A stretch of 45,664 nt of DNA from Prevotellaceae bacterium (GCA_021204865.1 JAJPYQ010000038.1:1-45664); one strand, 5' to 3'. Numbered from the stretch's first letter, positions 31,993 through 41,038 are shown. A program made the numbers and translations. Notes: generated from the sequence alone by a model not told the origin.

Positions 31993-32748
31993 ATGCCCAC
32001 GCTTAGCCTTAAGAGCAGGAGCGGCTTGCGCTTCATCTGGCTCGAGGAGACCGCCTCGACTAACGACTACCTCCGCCTTCACTCGAAGGAGATGCAAGAC
32101 CCCATCACCCTTGCCCTTGCCGAATACCAGACGAAGGGTAGGGGAGCGACAGGGGCGTGGCAGTCGGAGCGGGGGGCGAACCTGCTCTTCAGCCTGCTCA
32201 CGCACCCCACGACCGTCGAGGCTAAGGACATCTTCCTGCTAAGCCAGATGGCTTGCCTCTCCGTGTGCCGAGGGCTTGAGACGCTAAGCAAGGGCTTCAC
32301 CATCAAGTGGCCTAACGACATCTACTGGAGAGACGGGAAGGTTGTCGGCATCCTTATAGAGAACGAGCTTCAGGGCAGGCGTGTGGCGGACTGCGTCGTA
32401 GGCATAGGGGTGAACGTCAACCAGCGGAGCTTCGGCAAGGAGCTGCCCAACCCCACGTCGCTCGCCATCATAGAGGGCAGGGAGCTCGACCGCACGCTCG
32501 TGCTTGAGGCAATAGTCGAGGAGTTCAGCAGCCTCTACACCGCCCTGTGCGAGGGCGACCACGAAGGCATAAGGGAAGGTTACCTCAAGAGGCTATACCG
32601 CAGGGGAGAGAGGCACGCCTTCTGCGACAGCCGAGGGGAGTTCATGGCAACGCTTGAGACCGTTGAGCCAACGGGGCATATAGTCTTAAGGGACGACGAG
32701 GGGCGGTGGAGGCGCTACGCCTTCAAGGAAGTGCAACACATCATCTAA
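31993..32748 (+). CDS. birA: Biotin--[acetyl-CoA-carboxylase] ligase
   Basis: A 251-residue ligase that makes biotinyl-AMP and attaches biotin to carboxylase carrier proteins. Motifs seen: ETASTNDYL for biotin entry, the adenylate loop GRGATGAWQS near residues 49-58, KWPNDIYW near residue 104 and GIGVNVNQ near residue 137. The N-terminal DNA-binding domain of E. coli BirA is absent, so it should be catalytic only, as usual in Bacteroidetes. It is three bases downstream of yraN and 18 bases upstream of pyrH. Confidence 0.93.
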   Translation: MPTLSLKSRSGLRFIWLEETASTNDYLRLHSKEMQDPITLALAEYQTKGRGATGAWQSERGANLLFSLLTHPTTVEAKDIFLLSQMACLSVCRGLETLSKGFTIKWPNDIYWRDGKVVGILIENELQGRRVADCVVGIGVNVNQRSFGKELPNPTSLAIIEGRELDRTLVLEAIVEEFSSLYTALCEGDHEGIREGYLKRLYRRGERHAFCDSRGEFMATLETVEPTGHIVLRDDEGRWRRYAFKEVQHII

Positions 32749-32766
32749 ACACTCATAAAGGACACT

Positions 32767-33477
32767 ATGGCTAAGTACAGACGTATCCTGCTCAAGCTCT
32801 CGGGCGAGAGCTTGGCGGCGGAGAGCAAGCAGGGCATCAGCGTGGAGCGCCTCCAGCAGTATGCCCAGCAGATTAAGGACGCCTCGCAGGGGGGCGTTGA
32901 GATAGGCATCGTCATCGGCGGGGGCAACATCTTCCGAGGGCTTCAGGGAGCGGGCAAGGGCTTCGACCGTGTGAAGGGCGACCAGATGGGCATGTGCGCC
33001 ACGGTCATCAACTCGCTCGCCCTAAGCTCGGCGCTCGACGCTCTCGGTCAGCCCAACCGTGTGCTCACGGCAGTGAGGATGGAGCCGATAGGGGAGTTCT
33101 ACAGCAAGCGGAAGGCTGTCGAGGCTCTCCGGCGTGGGGAGGTCGTGATAATGAGCGGCGGCACGGGCTGCCCTTACTTCACCACGGACACTGGCTCGGC
33201 TCTACGGGGGATAGAGATAGAGGCGGACGTTATGCTGAAGGGCACGAGGGTGGACGGCGTCTTCACTGCCGACCCAGAGCGTGACCCCGAGGCCACGATG
33301 TTCACTGACATAACCTACCAGGAGGTTCTCGCCCGCTCGCTAAGGGTGATGGACGTGACCGCCACAGCCCTCTGCATGCAGAACAACCTGCCGATACACG
33401 TCTTCAACATGGACGTGTACGGCAACCTCGCGCGGGTGCTCCGGGGCGAGCCCATCGGCACCCTCGTGCACCTCTGA
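32767..33477 (+). CDS. pyrH: UMP kinase
   Basis: A 236-residue amino-acid-kinase-fold enzyme that phosphorylates UMP to UDP. Landmarks: RILLKLSGESL at residues 5-15, VIGGGNIFRG near residue 53, GDQMGMCATVINSLAL near residue 72 and SGGTGCPYFTTDT for the nucleotide site near residue 132; ADPERDPEATMF follows. The length and motifs are those of bacterial PyrH. It ends the yraN-birA-pyrH unit and converges on the HU-like gene with a two-base gap. Confidence 0.95.
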   Translation: MAKYRRILLKLSGESLAAESKQGISVERLQQYAQQIKDASQGGVEIGIVIGGGNIFRGLQGAGKGFDRVKGDQMGMCATVINSLALSSALDALGQPNRVLTAVRMEPIGEFYSKRKAVEALRRGEVVIMSGGTGCPYFTTDTGSALRGIEIEADVMLKGTRVDGVFTADPERDPEATMFTDITYQEVLARSLRVMDVTATALCMQNNLPIHVFNMDVYGNLARVLRGEPIGTLVHL

Positions 33478-33479
33478 CC

Positions 33480-33869
33480 CTAACCTCGGTCTATGCGCAT
33501 CCGAATCTTAGCCAACGCCTTAAGCATCGCGCGTGTAGGGTAGAACACGATGTGGGGCTTCTTCAGAGCGCCCTCAACGGTCACCTCCTCGGGCGTGTCC
33601 ATCATCTTCGACGGCACGTAGACACGCAGGCTCCCAAGCGGCCCAAGGTCTGCGCTCTGCCCGTTGCTCAGGTTCTCGCACACCAGCTCAGCCAGGCTGA
33701 CCAGTGCGTTAAGCATGTCTCCTTTGGCCAGGGACGTGCGCTGCACGATGTCCGTCAGGCTCGAGTCAATCTTCGCAGTGTGCGTCACCTTCTGCGAGGC
33801 GTAGTAGACCTTCCGCCCTTTCCTCGAGCCCAGCGGCTGGACCCTGCTCTTGATTATAAACTCAATCAT
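33480..33869 (-). CDS. HU-related DNA-binding protein, module 1
   Basis: A 129-residue HU/IHF-type protein of the Bacteroidetes 'HU-related' class. The core FIIKSRVQPLGSRKGRKVYYASQK is followed by an HU-like helical pair (SSLTDIVQRTSLAKGDMLNALVSLAELVCENLSNG) and the beta-arm region LGPLGSLRVYVPSK. It shares more than half of its residues and identical length with the second copy at 41039-41428, including an unbroken MMDTPEEVTVEGAL block. HU-type proteins bend DNA; the target here is unknown. A 24-bp hairpin array begins 120 bp upstream of the start, and the paralogous copy has the same arrangement. Confidence 0.88.
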   Translation of the reverse strand: MIEFIIKSRVQPLGSRKGRKVYYASQKVTHTAKIDSSLTDIVQRTSLAKGDMLNALVSLAELVCENLSNGQSADLGPLGSLRVYVPSKMMDTPEEVTVEGALKKPHIVFYPTRAMLKALAKIRMRIDRG

Positions 33870-33900
33870 ACGCTCACGATTTAGTGGTTGTACTTGATGG
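33870..33900 (-). promoter_or_regulatory. Conserved leader of HU-like gene 1
   Basis: TCACGATTTAGTGGTTGTAC here matches TCACGATTTAATGGTTATAC upstream of the second HU-like gene (about 41432-41451), at 18 of 20 positions. This conserved block, read on the minus strand, lies directly before each ATG. Confidence 0.55.
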
Positions 33901-33988
33901 ACCGTTGTGCCTCTACCGAGCGCGCCGTGGTCCGTACGATACTAACGTAATAGTCTGTCCCTTTAGTGTGCCGTTTACCTGCTAATTA

Positions 33989-34084
33989 GCACCTCCGTTG
34001 AGGTGCTTGTTAGCACCTAAATCGAAGTGCTTGTTAGCACCTCAACGGAGGTGCTTGTTAGCACCTCAACGGAGGTGCTTGTTA
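33989..34084. repeat. Tandem hairpin array, 24-bp period, four units (module 1)
   Basis: Units start at 33989, 34013, 34037 and 34061, each GCACCT(n)6AGGTGC or a close variant plus TTGTTA. Units 3 and 4 are identical. The palindrome of unit 1 is the reverse complement of theirs while its TTGTTA flank keeps the same direction. It lies between the secreted-protein terminator and the HU-like gene. Confidence 0.85.
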
Positions 34085-34155
34085 GCAGTTGTACGACGTG
34101 TTCCTCGTATCGACAACGGTGCCTGCAACGAGCGGGCAACGGCGCGCATAACGAA

Positions 34156-34190
34156 GGCAGCCCTCCGCCTCAGTTAGGGGGAGGGCTGCC
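34156..34190 (-). terminator. Terminator hairpin after secreted protein 1
   Basis: GGCAGCCCTCC (34156-34166) pairs perfectly with GGAGGGCTGCC (34180-34190), about 30 bases after the stop on the minus strand. There is no strong U-run. Confidence 0.65.
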
Positions 34191-34222
34191 GTTGCGGTTA
34201 GCCTCTTGGGGCGGCTGCGGTG

Positions 34223-37200
34223 CTATCGCACCATCACCTTCGCCCCATTGACGATGTAGACGCCCTTGCCGAGCCTCCGTGCCTCAGTGATGCCGCCCTT
34301 GCCGGCGAGCCTGCCGTCGATGGTGTAGATGCTGCCGGTGCGGGCCACTGTCCCAAGCACCTCCTCCACGCTGTCGTACGTCTCGTCGGTGTACTCTATC
34401 ACTATCGTGCTGCCCGACTGGTACGAGCCGTCGATGTATGCGCTGTTCTCGGCCACGGTGGCTCCGCTCTTGCTCACCGTCAGCCCGTTGAGGCTTGCGA
34501 TGAGCTTGCCCTGCCCGATGGTCTCGCCGTAATAAGAGCCTACGGCCTTGCCATAGGTGAGCGCCTCACGGGCCACGCCCAAGCCGTGGGTGAAGGGGAC
34601 GATGTCCGCCACCTCCTCAGGGTCGTAGTCGTCGGTCGTGCCGTAGATGTAGAAGAAGGGCGTGCCAGCCGGGGCGGTGTTGCCGTCCATCGGTGCGAGG
34701 GTGACGACGCTGCCGTCAACGCTCTGCACGCCGTACAGAGTGCCCTCCTCGGCCGTCACGTCCACTGCCCAGCACTGGGCGTAGATGACGCCTGCCTGAA
34801 GGCTCATGTTGAAGGCGGAGCCGTCGTAGTCTGCGGCTACCTCTCCAGCGTCCTCGATGTAGAGGCCGCTGTTCGTTCCTGCCTCGGCTGCGCTCCACGT
34901 GACGAGCACGTTGCTGTTGAGCTGGGCGTGGAGGTTGGCGCAGCTCTCCCCGTCGAGCCTCTGCCCGCTGACGAGGCTCTGCCCGTAGCCGAGAGCCTTG
35001 GTGGAGAAGAGCGTGGGCTGTATGCTTAGGCTGACTGCCCCCGACGTGCCCGAAGCCTTGAGGAAGAGCCCCGTAGCCTTGTTCTGCACGAGGTAGGCCG
35101 TGTCGCCCACGCTGACGAAGCGGAACAGTGCGTCGTCCTCCGATGCCTGGCTGATGTCCTCGGCTGAGGCGAAGTGCACCTGCTGCCCGAGGCAAGCGTC
35201 GTCGAGGTCTCTCGCGGTGAGAGGCTCAACGAGCCAGCTCTCCTCGTCCTCCTGGTTGAGGTTGGAGGCACAGGCGTACTTGCCGAAGAGCTCGGGGCTT
35301 GCGCCGCTCGCCGCCCCGTTGCTGAGCGTCCAGCCGTGAGCGGTCATCTCCGCCTCGGTGGCGTAGCGCAGGCGGTACCACTTGCCTTCCTCCACCTTGT
35401 TGGCCGCCTCGGTGATTGCCTCAATGCCTGCCTCGAGCTGGGCGACGTACGTGTCGCTCTCCGCCTGGGTGTACTTGCCCGAGCCGTCGTAGCTGGTAGC
35501 CGAGGCTATGACTGCCAGCAAGGCGCTTGCGCTCTCCTCGCTGCTCCACTCCCCCGGGTTAGTGCCTACGACGATGCTCCCCGTTGCTGCTTGGGCTTGC
35601 GCCAAGGCGGTGCGCAGCTCCGTCGGGTCTACGAAGAGGGCGATGAATGCGTCGTATGCCTGCTTGAGGCTTGAGTACGTGTCGGCTGTGATGTCCTCGC
35701 CCTCAGCCTTAGCCTCGGCTACGGCTGCCTCGAGGTCGGTGTAGACGCTGCCCAAGGCAACCCGTTGGCTCGAGGGGTTGTCGCTGGTCGTGTAGAGCTG
35801 GAACTCTGCGAGGTGGGTGAAGTAGCTGCCGCCCGACGTGCCCTCGATGTAGAAGCGAAGCACGGTGAAGCCCTGCGTTGAGAACGCCTCGCTGGTGAGC
35901 GTCTCGCCGAGCGTCGTGTAGGGCGTGCTTATCTCGGCGAGCAGCGTGCAAGCCTCCTTGCTTACGTCCTCGCTCGTGCTCGTTGAGCCGTACACGCCCC
36001 AGAGCGTGATGTTGTTGCCCGAGTTCTCGCGGCGGGTGAAGGTGAAGACGATGTCTTCCCCTACCGCCTCGTTAAGCTCCACTTGGAAGTACTGCGAGCC
36101 CACCTCGGGGGCTTCGTCGTAGTGCCAGTTCGACTGCCAGAAGGTCTCCGTGTCGCCGTCGATAAGGGCGGCGATGTCCTCCCCTTGCCCTTCCACGGGG
36201 CAGGTGTCGGGAGAGCTGAGCTGGCTTGCCTCGGTGATAAGCCCCTCGGTGCTTACGCTTGCGTCGGTGGCTATCACCATCTTCGCCTCAGCGTCGTCTA
36301 TCATAGCCTGCGCCTGCTGGTAACGCTGCTCGCTGTCCTTGATGGGGGCGTACGCCTCGATGAGGGCTTCCGCCACCTCTTCGCTCACTGGCTCGAGTAT
36401 CCAGTGGCTCGCTCCAGCGTACTTGCCCCAGCCCACGATGTTGCCGCTCGTGCCTAAGCCGTTGTCGTGACCTCCGCAGTGCAGGTAGTACTGAGCGTCT
36501 GCGTCCTGAGTGCTGAGGCGTATGTTCATCAGAGTGGTGTTCTCGTCTTCCTCGCTCACACCGTAGTAGTCGAACACGGTGTGGTTCTCAATGTCGGTAG
36601 TCATAGTGACGTTAGCGCTTGTGCTGACGGTGTTGAAGGTAGCGTCCGTAGCCACGTTGACGAGCTCGTACTCCTTGTCGCTCTCGGTGGCAGTCACCTT
36701 CCAAAGGAACGGGGCGCTCTCCTCGAAGGTGTCCCACAAAGCGTCTATCTCGTCGCCGTTGAGCTGGCTGTACATAGCCTTGGTGTAGTGCGTCCTGACG
36801 GTCTCGCCCGGGATGATGTCGCCCGTCTCGGGGTCTTCGCTGCTCTCCGTGGTAGTGTCCACGTAGAAGTCAAGCCCGCTCTTAAGGAAGTAGTAGCCCT
36901 CCTCCACCTCCATCTCGTAGGGGATGAGCGAGGCTATCACCGCCTCGTAGGTGTCGATGATGGCTTGCCTAAGAGCCTGAAGCTCCTCGACGCTTAGCAC
37001 GACAGGCTCTTCGTCGGGGGCAATGTCGTCGAGGGCAGCCACAGCGTCGAGGGCAGCCTGGAAGGCTGCCACCTCCTCCTCACCGTAGCAGCCGTAGGTA
37101 GTGCCTGTGGTGAAGCTGTCGCGGTAGTCCCTGTACTCCACGTAAGTAGAGAGGCAGGCGCTGTAAGCCAAGTCGTAGTCCGAGGCTTCCTCGAAGGCGA

Positions 37201-37795
37201 CGGGGTAGAGGTTCCACAGCGAGTTGGCGTGGTAGTCTTGCCCTTGGGTATACGTCACCACGTAAGCGCCAGCCCCTTGCCTGTTCAGCTGGTAGTCGTG
37301 GTCGGTGGAGTTGAAGGCGAACTCACTGTCCCCAGCGCCTTCCATGTCGTAAGTGTAGACAGGCGTCGCGTCATCGATGGAGGGGACGCTCTGCAGCGCA
37401 GTCTGGTTAGCGTTAGGGAACCATACGTAGTTGCCTGTGGCGAACTGCATAATGTAGGCATTGTCGTAGCCTTCCGCCGTGGCAGGTATGAACCTTATCA
37501 GGTATTGGGCTGCGTCAGAGGCAGGCAAGCCTTCGTACACCACGTCCGCGCCATAGGACTGGTACAACTCTCCGTAGCCTTCGTCCGAGTTCTTGTAGCC
37601 GTAGTCCCAGATGTAACCACCGCCATTGCTACGGTCGCCCCAGACCAGATACCAAGCGTCCGTGTCGAGGGAAGTGGCTGCCGCGCCTATCTGCGAGACC
37701 ACCATGTTGTCGGTGAGCTCCACGGGGTCGGCAACAGCCTTAGTCGCTGCGAAGAGCAGCAGCAACGTGAACAGAGATAATAGTTTCTTCATCAT
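34223..37795 (-). CDS. Large secreted protein with discoidin (F5/8 type C) domain, module 1
   Basis: A 1190-residue exported protein: signal peptide MMKKLLSLFTLLLLFAATKAVA, then a Tyr/Trp-rich beta N-terminal region. Helical FIVAR-like segments lie near residues 235-285 (EEEVAAFQAALDAVAALDD) and 690-800 (DLEAAVAEAKAEGEDI). Between them, at about residues 530-665, is an F5/8 type C-like carbohydrate-binding domain (LIDGDTETFWQSNWH, YFQVELNEAVGEDIVFTFTRR, WGVYGS). The final 36 residues (SIYTIDGRLAGKGG, ending AKVMVR) look like a type IX secretion sorting end. The closest relative in the window is 41707-45297, with the same domain order and shared blocks such as FVDPTELRTAL and GKYTQAESD. A role in glycan binding is an inference. 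The promoter box is at 37860-37867. Confidence 0.82.
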   Translation of the reverse strand: MMKKLLSLFTLLLLFAATKAVADPVELTDNMVVSQIGAAATSLDTDAWYLVWGDRSNGGGYIWDYGYKNSDEGYGELYQSYGADVVYEGLPASDAAQYLIRFIPATAEGYDNAYIMQFATGNYVWFPNANQTALQSVPSIDDATPVYTYDMEGAGDSEFAFNSTDHDYQLNRQGAGAYVVTYTQGQDYHANSLWNLYPVAFEEASDYDLAYSACLSTYVEYRDYRDSFTTGTTYGCYGEEEVAAFQAALDAVAALDDIAPDEEPVVLSVEELQALRQAIIDTYEAVIASLIPYEMEVEEGYYFLKSGLDFYVDTTTESSEDPETGDIIPGETVRTHYTKAMYSQLNGDEIDALWDTFEESAPFLWKVTATESDKEYELVNVATDATFNTVSTSANVTMTTDIENHTVFDYYGVSEEDENTTLMNIRLSTQDADAQYYLHCGGHDNGLGTSGNIVGWGKYAGASHWILEPVSEEVAEALIEAYAPIKDSEQRYQQAQAMIDDAEAKMVIATDASVSTEGLITEASQLSSPDTCPVEGQGEDIAALIDGDTETFWQSNWHYDEAPEVGSQYFQVELNEAVGEDIVFTFTRRENSGNNITLWGVYGSTSTSEDVSKEACTLLAEISTPYTTLGETLTSEAFSTQGFTVLRFYIEGTSGGSYFTHLAEFQLYTTSDNPSSQRVALGSVYTDLEAAVAEAKAEGEDITADTYSSLKQAYDAFIALFVDPTELRTALAQAQAATGSIVVGTNPGEWSSEESASALLAVIASATSYDGSGKYTQAESDTYVAQLEAGIEAITEAANKVEEGKWYRLRYATEAEMTAHGWTLSNGAASGASPELFGKYACASNLNQEDEESWLVEPLTARDLDDACLGQQVHFASAEDISQASEDDALFRFVSVGDTAYLVQNKATGLFLKASGTSGAVSLSIQPTLFSTKALGYGQSLVSGQRLDGESCANLHAQLNSNVLVTWSAAEAGTNSGLYIEDAGEVAADYDGSAFNMSLQAGVIYAQCWAVDVTAEEGTLYGVQSVDGSVVTLAPMDGNTAPAGTPFFYIYGTTDDYDPEEVADIVPFTHGLGVAREALTYGKAVGSYYGETIGQGKLIASLNGLTVSKSGATVAENSAYIDGSYQSGSTIVIEYTDETYDSVEEVLGTVARTGSIYTIDGRLAGKGGITEARRLGKGVYIVNGAKVMVR

Positions 37796-37859
37796 AGTTT
37801 CGTTATTATAGGGTTAGTAAAAAGGTTTAATGCCTCGAGGGAAGACGTTTCTTACGCGG

Positions 37860-37867
37860 CAAATATA
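37860..37867 (-). promoter_or_regulatory. -7 box of secreted protein 1
   Basis: TATATTTG on the minus strand, 65 bp before the ATG at 37795; no clear -33 element. Confidence 0.4.
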
Positions 37868-37927
37868 GCCTTTAATCGGATACGCCCCTAACCTTCGGCG
37901 GGTTATTTACGCACTTTTAACGGAAGC

Positions 37928-37954
37928 GGAAGCATACCTTATATATATGCTTCC
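37928..37954 (-). terminator. Hairpin after the AAA-ATPase/PD-(D/E)xK gene
   Basis: GGAAGCATA (37928-37936) and TATGCTTCC (37946-37954) form a perfect 9-bp stem just beyond the stop of the gene ending at 37971. Confidence 0.6.
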
Positions 37955-37970
37955 AGAAGGGGTAGGGAAC

Positions 37971-39548
37971 TCAGGCGGTGACCACCGTCCAGTCGGCAAT
38001 GGTGCGCTGCTGGCTGTCGAAGTTCAAGCCCACCTTAACGACGGGAAGCCCTCGGAGTGCGAAGCGCTCGGGGTAGTTCTTTATGTCTATCTGCTTCGCT
38101 GCCTCCTCCGAGCTCTTGTTGAACTTCAGCTCGATGAGGTATATCGTGCCGCCCGTCTGCAGCACCATGTCCACACGCCCCTTGGCTGTGCGCACCTCGA
38201 TGTCCACGTTATACTGTCCAAGGAGCGAGAAGAGGACGTAAAGCAACGCTTGGTAATGCCCCTCGTAGTCGGTGTTCTCTGTGTAAGGGATGGTGGAGAG
38301 GAATGTTTTAAGCAGCTCCAATGCCTCCTCCATCTTGCCGTCATCGATGTCTTTGTATAGCTGTGCTATGAGGTTGTAGGTCTCTTTCCCTCGACGGGGA
38401 GTGACGTAGCAAGGCATTAGCGACTTCATCAGTCCCACTCTCACCTCAGTGTTGGGCATGTCAAGCAGATATTCTTCTGTCCTGCTGTCCTGTCCCTTAA
38501 TCGTGATGTATCCGCTCTGATAAAGCAAAGGCATGGCGTCGGTCATCGTTTCAGTCGGTGCGTCGAAGCTCTCGGCGTTGGCATACTGCCCGCCGATCTC
38601 GTCCGCCTCCACGCCGAACTTGCGCAGCATCTCTATGAGGTAAGTCGGCGTGCCGCTGCCGAACCAGTAGTTGCCTGTCTTTTCCTTGTCGAGTGCGTTA
38701 AGCAGACTGTAGGGGTTGTAGATGTCGGGCGAGGGCCAGGTGAAGTGGTAGCCGTCGTATGCCTGTTTAAGTGTCTCCACCGCCTCCTCGTAGCTTATCC
38801 CCTTCTTTTCGGCGAGCCGCTCGATGCCAGGCTTCATTTGCGTGAGCATCTCCTCTTCTGTGATACCGCAAATGCTTGCGTAATTCTCGTCCATCGAGAT
38901 GTTTGTTATGTTGTTCAGCTCACTGAAGATGCTGAGCTGCGAGAACTTCGTTATGCCTGTGAGGAACACGAAGCGCAGGTAAGGGTCGAGATCCTTCAAG
39001 GGGCTGTAGAAGTTGCGCATCACCTGACGGAGCTTCGGCAGGTTCTCCTCCTCGTGCACCACGTCGAGCAGGGGAGCGTCGTACTCGTCTATAAGCACCA
39101 CCACTCTCTGTCCCGTTTGCTCGTATGCCCTCTTCACAAGACCCAGCAGGCGCTGGTTAGTCTCCGCCTCGCCTTCCCTGCGTCCGTATACCCTTTCGTA
39201 TTCGAGAAGCTTAAGGTTAAGCTCAGACTCCAGCCGCTCCTTGTCCATGTGCTTAGCCGTGCTCATACTGAAGTGCAGCACGGGGTACTGCGTCCACTCC
39301 TTTTCCAGCCTCTCCATCGCAAGCCCCCTGAACAAGTCCTTCCTTCCCTCGAAGTACGACTTCAGCGTGGAGACAAGCAGAGACTTGCCGAACCTGCGTG
39401 GGCGTGAGAGGAAGATATACTTCGAGTTCGAGTGTGTCATACGATAGACAAGGTCGGTCTTGTCGACGTACAGGAAGCCCTCCTCTATCAAGTCGGAGAA
39501 GGTCTGCCTTCCTATCGGGTAGCGTTGCGCTGGCTCTTGGAACATCAT
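37971..39548 (-). CDS. AAA-ATPase-like protein with C-terminal PD-(D/E)xK nuclease domain
   Basis: A 525-residue member of the AAA-ATPase-like/PDDEXK family that is expanded in gut and oral Bacteroidetes. The opening PIGRQTFSDLIEEGFLYVDKTDLVYRM is the family signature. Walker A-like SRPRRFGKS is near residues 47-55 and Walker B VVLIDEYDAPL near residue 156; FLTGITKFSQLSIFSELNN is also typical. The C-terminal domain has GRVDMVLQTGGTIYLIELKFN, with the Asp and ExK residues of the nuclease fold. The function is unknown; defence or mobile-element roles have been suggested for such fusions. The first of two adjacent ATG codons is used. A TATCTTTG box is at 39578-39585 on the minus strand. Confidence 0.88.
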   Translation of the reverse strand: MMFQEPAQRYPIGRQTFSDLIEEGFLYVDKTDLVYRMTHSNSKYIFLSRPRRFGKSLLVSTLKSYFEGRKDLFRGLAMERLEKEWTQYPVLHFSMSTAKHMDKERLESELNLKLLEYERVYGRREGEAETNQRLLGLVKRAYEQTGQRVVVLIDEYDAPLLDVVHEEENLPKLRQVMRNFYSPLKDLDPYLRFVFLTGITKFSQLSIFSELNNITNISMDENYASICGITEEEMLTQMKPGIERLAEKKGISYEEAVETLKQAYDGYHFTWPSPDIYNPYSLLNALDKEKTGNYWFGSGTPTYLIEMLRKFGVEADEIGGQYANAESFDAPTETMTDAMPLLYQSGYITIKGQDSRTEEYLLDMPNTEVRVGLMKSLMPCYVTPRRGKETYNLIAQLYKDIDDGKMEEALELLKTFLSTIPYTENTDYEGHYQALLYVLFSLLGQYNVDIEVRTAKGRVDMVLQTGGTIYLIELKFNKSSEEAAKQIDIKNYPERFALRGLPVVKVGLNFDSQQRTIADWTVVTA

Positions 39549-39577
39549 ATTTCGGCGGTATTAATGCGTCACCGCCG

Positions 39578-39585
39578 CAAAGATA
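39578..39585 (-). promoter_or_regulatory. -7 box of the AAA-ATPase/PD-(D/E)xK gene
   Basis: TATCTTTG on the minus strand, about 30 bp before the ATG. Confidence 0.5.
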
Positions 39586-39635
39586 ACGGATTTATGTGTA
39601 AGTAGCCGAAGAGCATCGCCTTTTTCTCCCGGCGG

Positions 39636-40919
39636 CTACAGTCTCAGGCAGCCGATGGGAACGACGTATACGCCATCCTCCGCGCGGCGGTAGGCGAACT
39701 CCCCCGTCGCCGTCAGCACCATCTTAAAGGCAGGCTCCCTCATCCTTGTGGTGTCTATGCACTTGGCAAGTGCGTTTAGGCTCTTCGCCCCTTCGTTTAT
39801 CAGCGTCGTGCCGCCAAGTTTTATCTCGATGAGCCCATATTGTCCGTTGCGCAGATGCACCACAGCGTCGCACTCAAGCCCGTTCTTGTCCCGGTAGTGA
39901 TACACTTTCCCTGCCATCGCCTCGGCGAACACCCTCAAGTCCCTTATGCAAAGCGTCTCGAAGAAGAAGCCCATCGTGTTCAGGTCGTCGAGCAAGTCCT
40001 GCGGTCCCACGCCCAGTGCCGCCGCCCCTATCGACGGGTCCACGAAGTAGCGAGTGTCAGCGGTGCGGATAGCCGTCTTCGAGCGGAGGTTCGGGTTCCA
40101 CGCGGGCAGGTTCTCCACCACGAATATCTTCTTCAGCGTCTCCACGTAAGAGGCAATCGTGTCCACGTTCAGCACCGTCCCCTCGTTCCCTTTGATGTCG
40201 TCATAGAGTGTCGTCAATGTGGCTTGTGTCCCTTGGTGCCTGGCGTAGCTTCTCATCAGTCGCTGCACCCTTTCCGCTGTCCGTTTCACCCCGTCTGCCC
40301 TGGTCATGTCCTCTTTCGTCACAGCGTCGTAGTAGTCAATCGCCTGTTCGAGGGCAGCCTCCTTAGGCATATCCACAGCCATTGGCCACCCGCCACGGCA
40401 GATGAGGAAGGCTATGTCTTTCAGGCTCAGGGCATTCTTCCCGATTATCTTCTGCGGCTCGTTGAACAAGTTGCCAAGGCTCACGCTTCCGTTCGACTCG
40501 CCCGACTCATACAAGGACATTGGTCTCATCGTCAGCCATGCGAACCTTCCCGTCCCCGAATGCGTTATCTCCGCCTCGCCCGCCTTGTTGGGCACAGCCG
40601 AGCCTGTGAGTATGAACTGCCCCGTCTTCTGTCGGTGGTCAATGGCGTAGCGCACGGTGTCCCACAGTTTCGGCACGGTCTGCCACTCGTCTATCAGCAT
40701 CGGAGCTTCCCCTTGCAGGGCTGTGTCAGCGTCCATCTCAAGCAGTCTCTTGAAGCTCTCCTTCGTCTCAGCGTTCGCAAGCATCACCTTGCTCCTTGCC
40801 GCCTGCTCCGCCGAGGTCGTCTTGCCGCACCATTTAGCCCCTTCTATCAGCACTGCCCCTTTCGCTTCGAGTTTCTTCCTCAGCACTATGTCCGACACTC
40901 TTGGTCTGTAGCCTTTCAT
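39636..40919 (-). CDS. AAA_14 / DUF4143 ATPase
   Basis: A 427-residue COG1373-type ATPase. Walker A is EGAKWCGKTT near residues 25-34 and Walker B MLIDEWQTVPKLWD near residue 74; ILTGSAVPN corresponds to sensor 1. The segment RFAWLTMRPMSLYESGES and the later FVDPSIGAAALGVGPQDLLDDLNTMGFFFE are family hallmarks. The C-terminal DUF4143 part ends in LECDAVVHLRNGQYGLIEIKLGG, a nuclease-like Asp and ExK pair. It belongs to a broader class than the ATPase at 19011-20216. The role is unknown. A TAACTTTG box lies at 40942-40949 and a 23-bp triple repeat directly upstream. Confidence 0.88.
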   Translation of the reverse strand: MKGYRPRVSDIVLRKKLEAKGAVLIEGAKWCGKTTSAEQAARSKVMLANAETKESFKRLLEMDADTALQGEAPMLIDEWQTVPKLWDTVRYAIDHRQKTGQFILTGSAVPNKAGEAEITHSGTGRFAWLTMRPMSLYESGESNGSVSLGNLFNEPQKIIGKNALSLKDIAFLICRGGWPMAVDMPKEAALEQAIDYYDAVTKEDMTRADGVKRTAERVQRLMRSYARHQGTQATLTTLYDDIKGNEGTVLNVDTIASYVETLKKIFVVENLPAWNPNLRSKTAIRTADTRYFVDPSIGAAALGVGPQDLLDDLNTMGFFFETLCIRDLRVFAEAMAGKVYHYRDKNGLECDAVVHLRNGQYGLIEIKLGGTTLINEGAKSLNALAKCIDTTRMREPAFKMVLTATGEFAYRRAEDGVYVVPIGCLRL

Positions 40920-40941
40920 CTCTTTCTCTCCTTTCTGCCCG

Positions 40942-40949
40942 CAAAGTTA
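40942..40949 (-). promoter_or_regulatory. -7 box of the DUF4143 ATPase gene
   Basis: TAACTTTG on the minus strand, 23 bp before the ATG; the tandem repeats begin 17 bp further upstream, covering the -33 region. Confidence 0.5.
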
Positions 40950-40965
40950 ATGGATTATTCCGTCC

Positions 40966-41034
40966 GTTCCGTGAGTTGGCGGGAATTTGTTCCGTGAGTT
41001 GGCGCTATTTCGTTCCGTGAGTTGGCGGAACGCC
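40966..41034. repeat. Tandem array, 23-bp period, three units
   Basis: GTTCCGTGAGTTGGCG occurs at 40966, 40989 and 41012, exactly 23 bp apart, between HU-like gene 2 and the promoter of the DUF4143 ATPase. The third unit contains TTCCG...CGGAA arms. Confidence 0.8.
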
Positions 41035-41038
41035 AGGC

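Noticed and set aside
33989..34084. Possible short CRISPR array
   Set aside because: The repeats are directly contiguous with only 6-base identical linkers and no unique spacers, and there are no cas genes.
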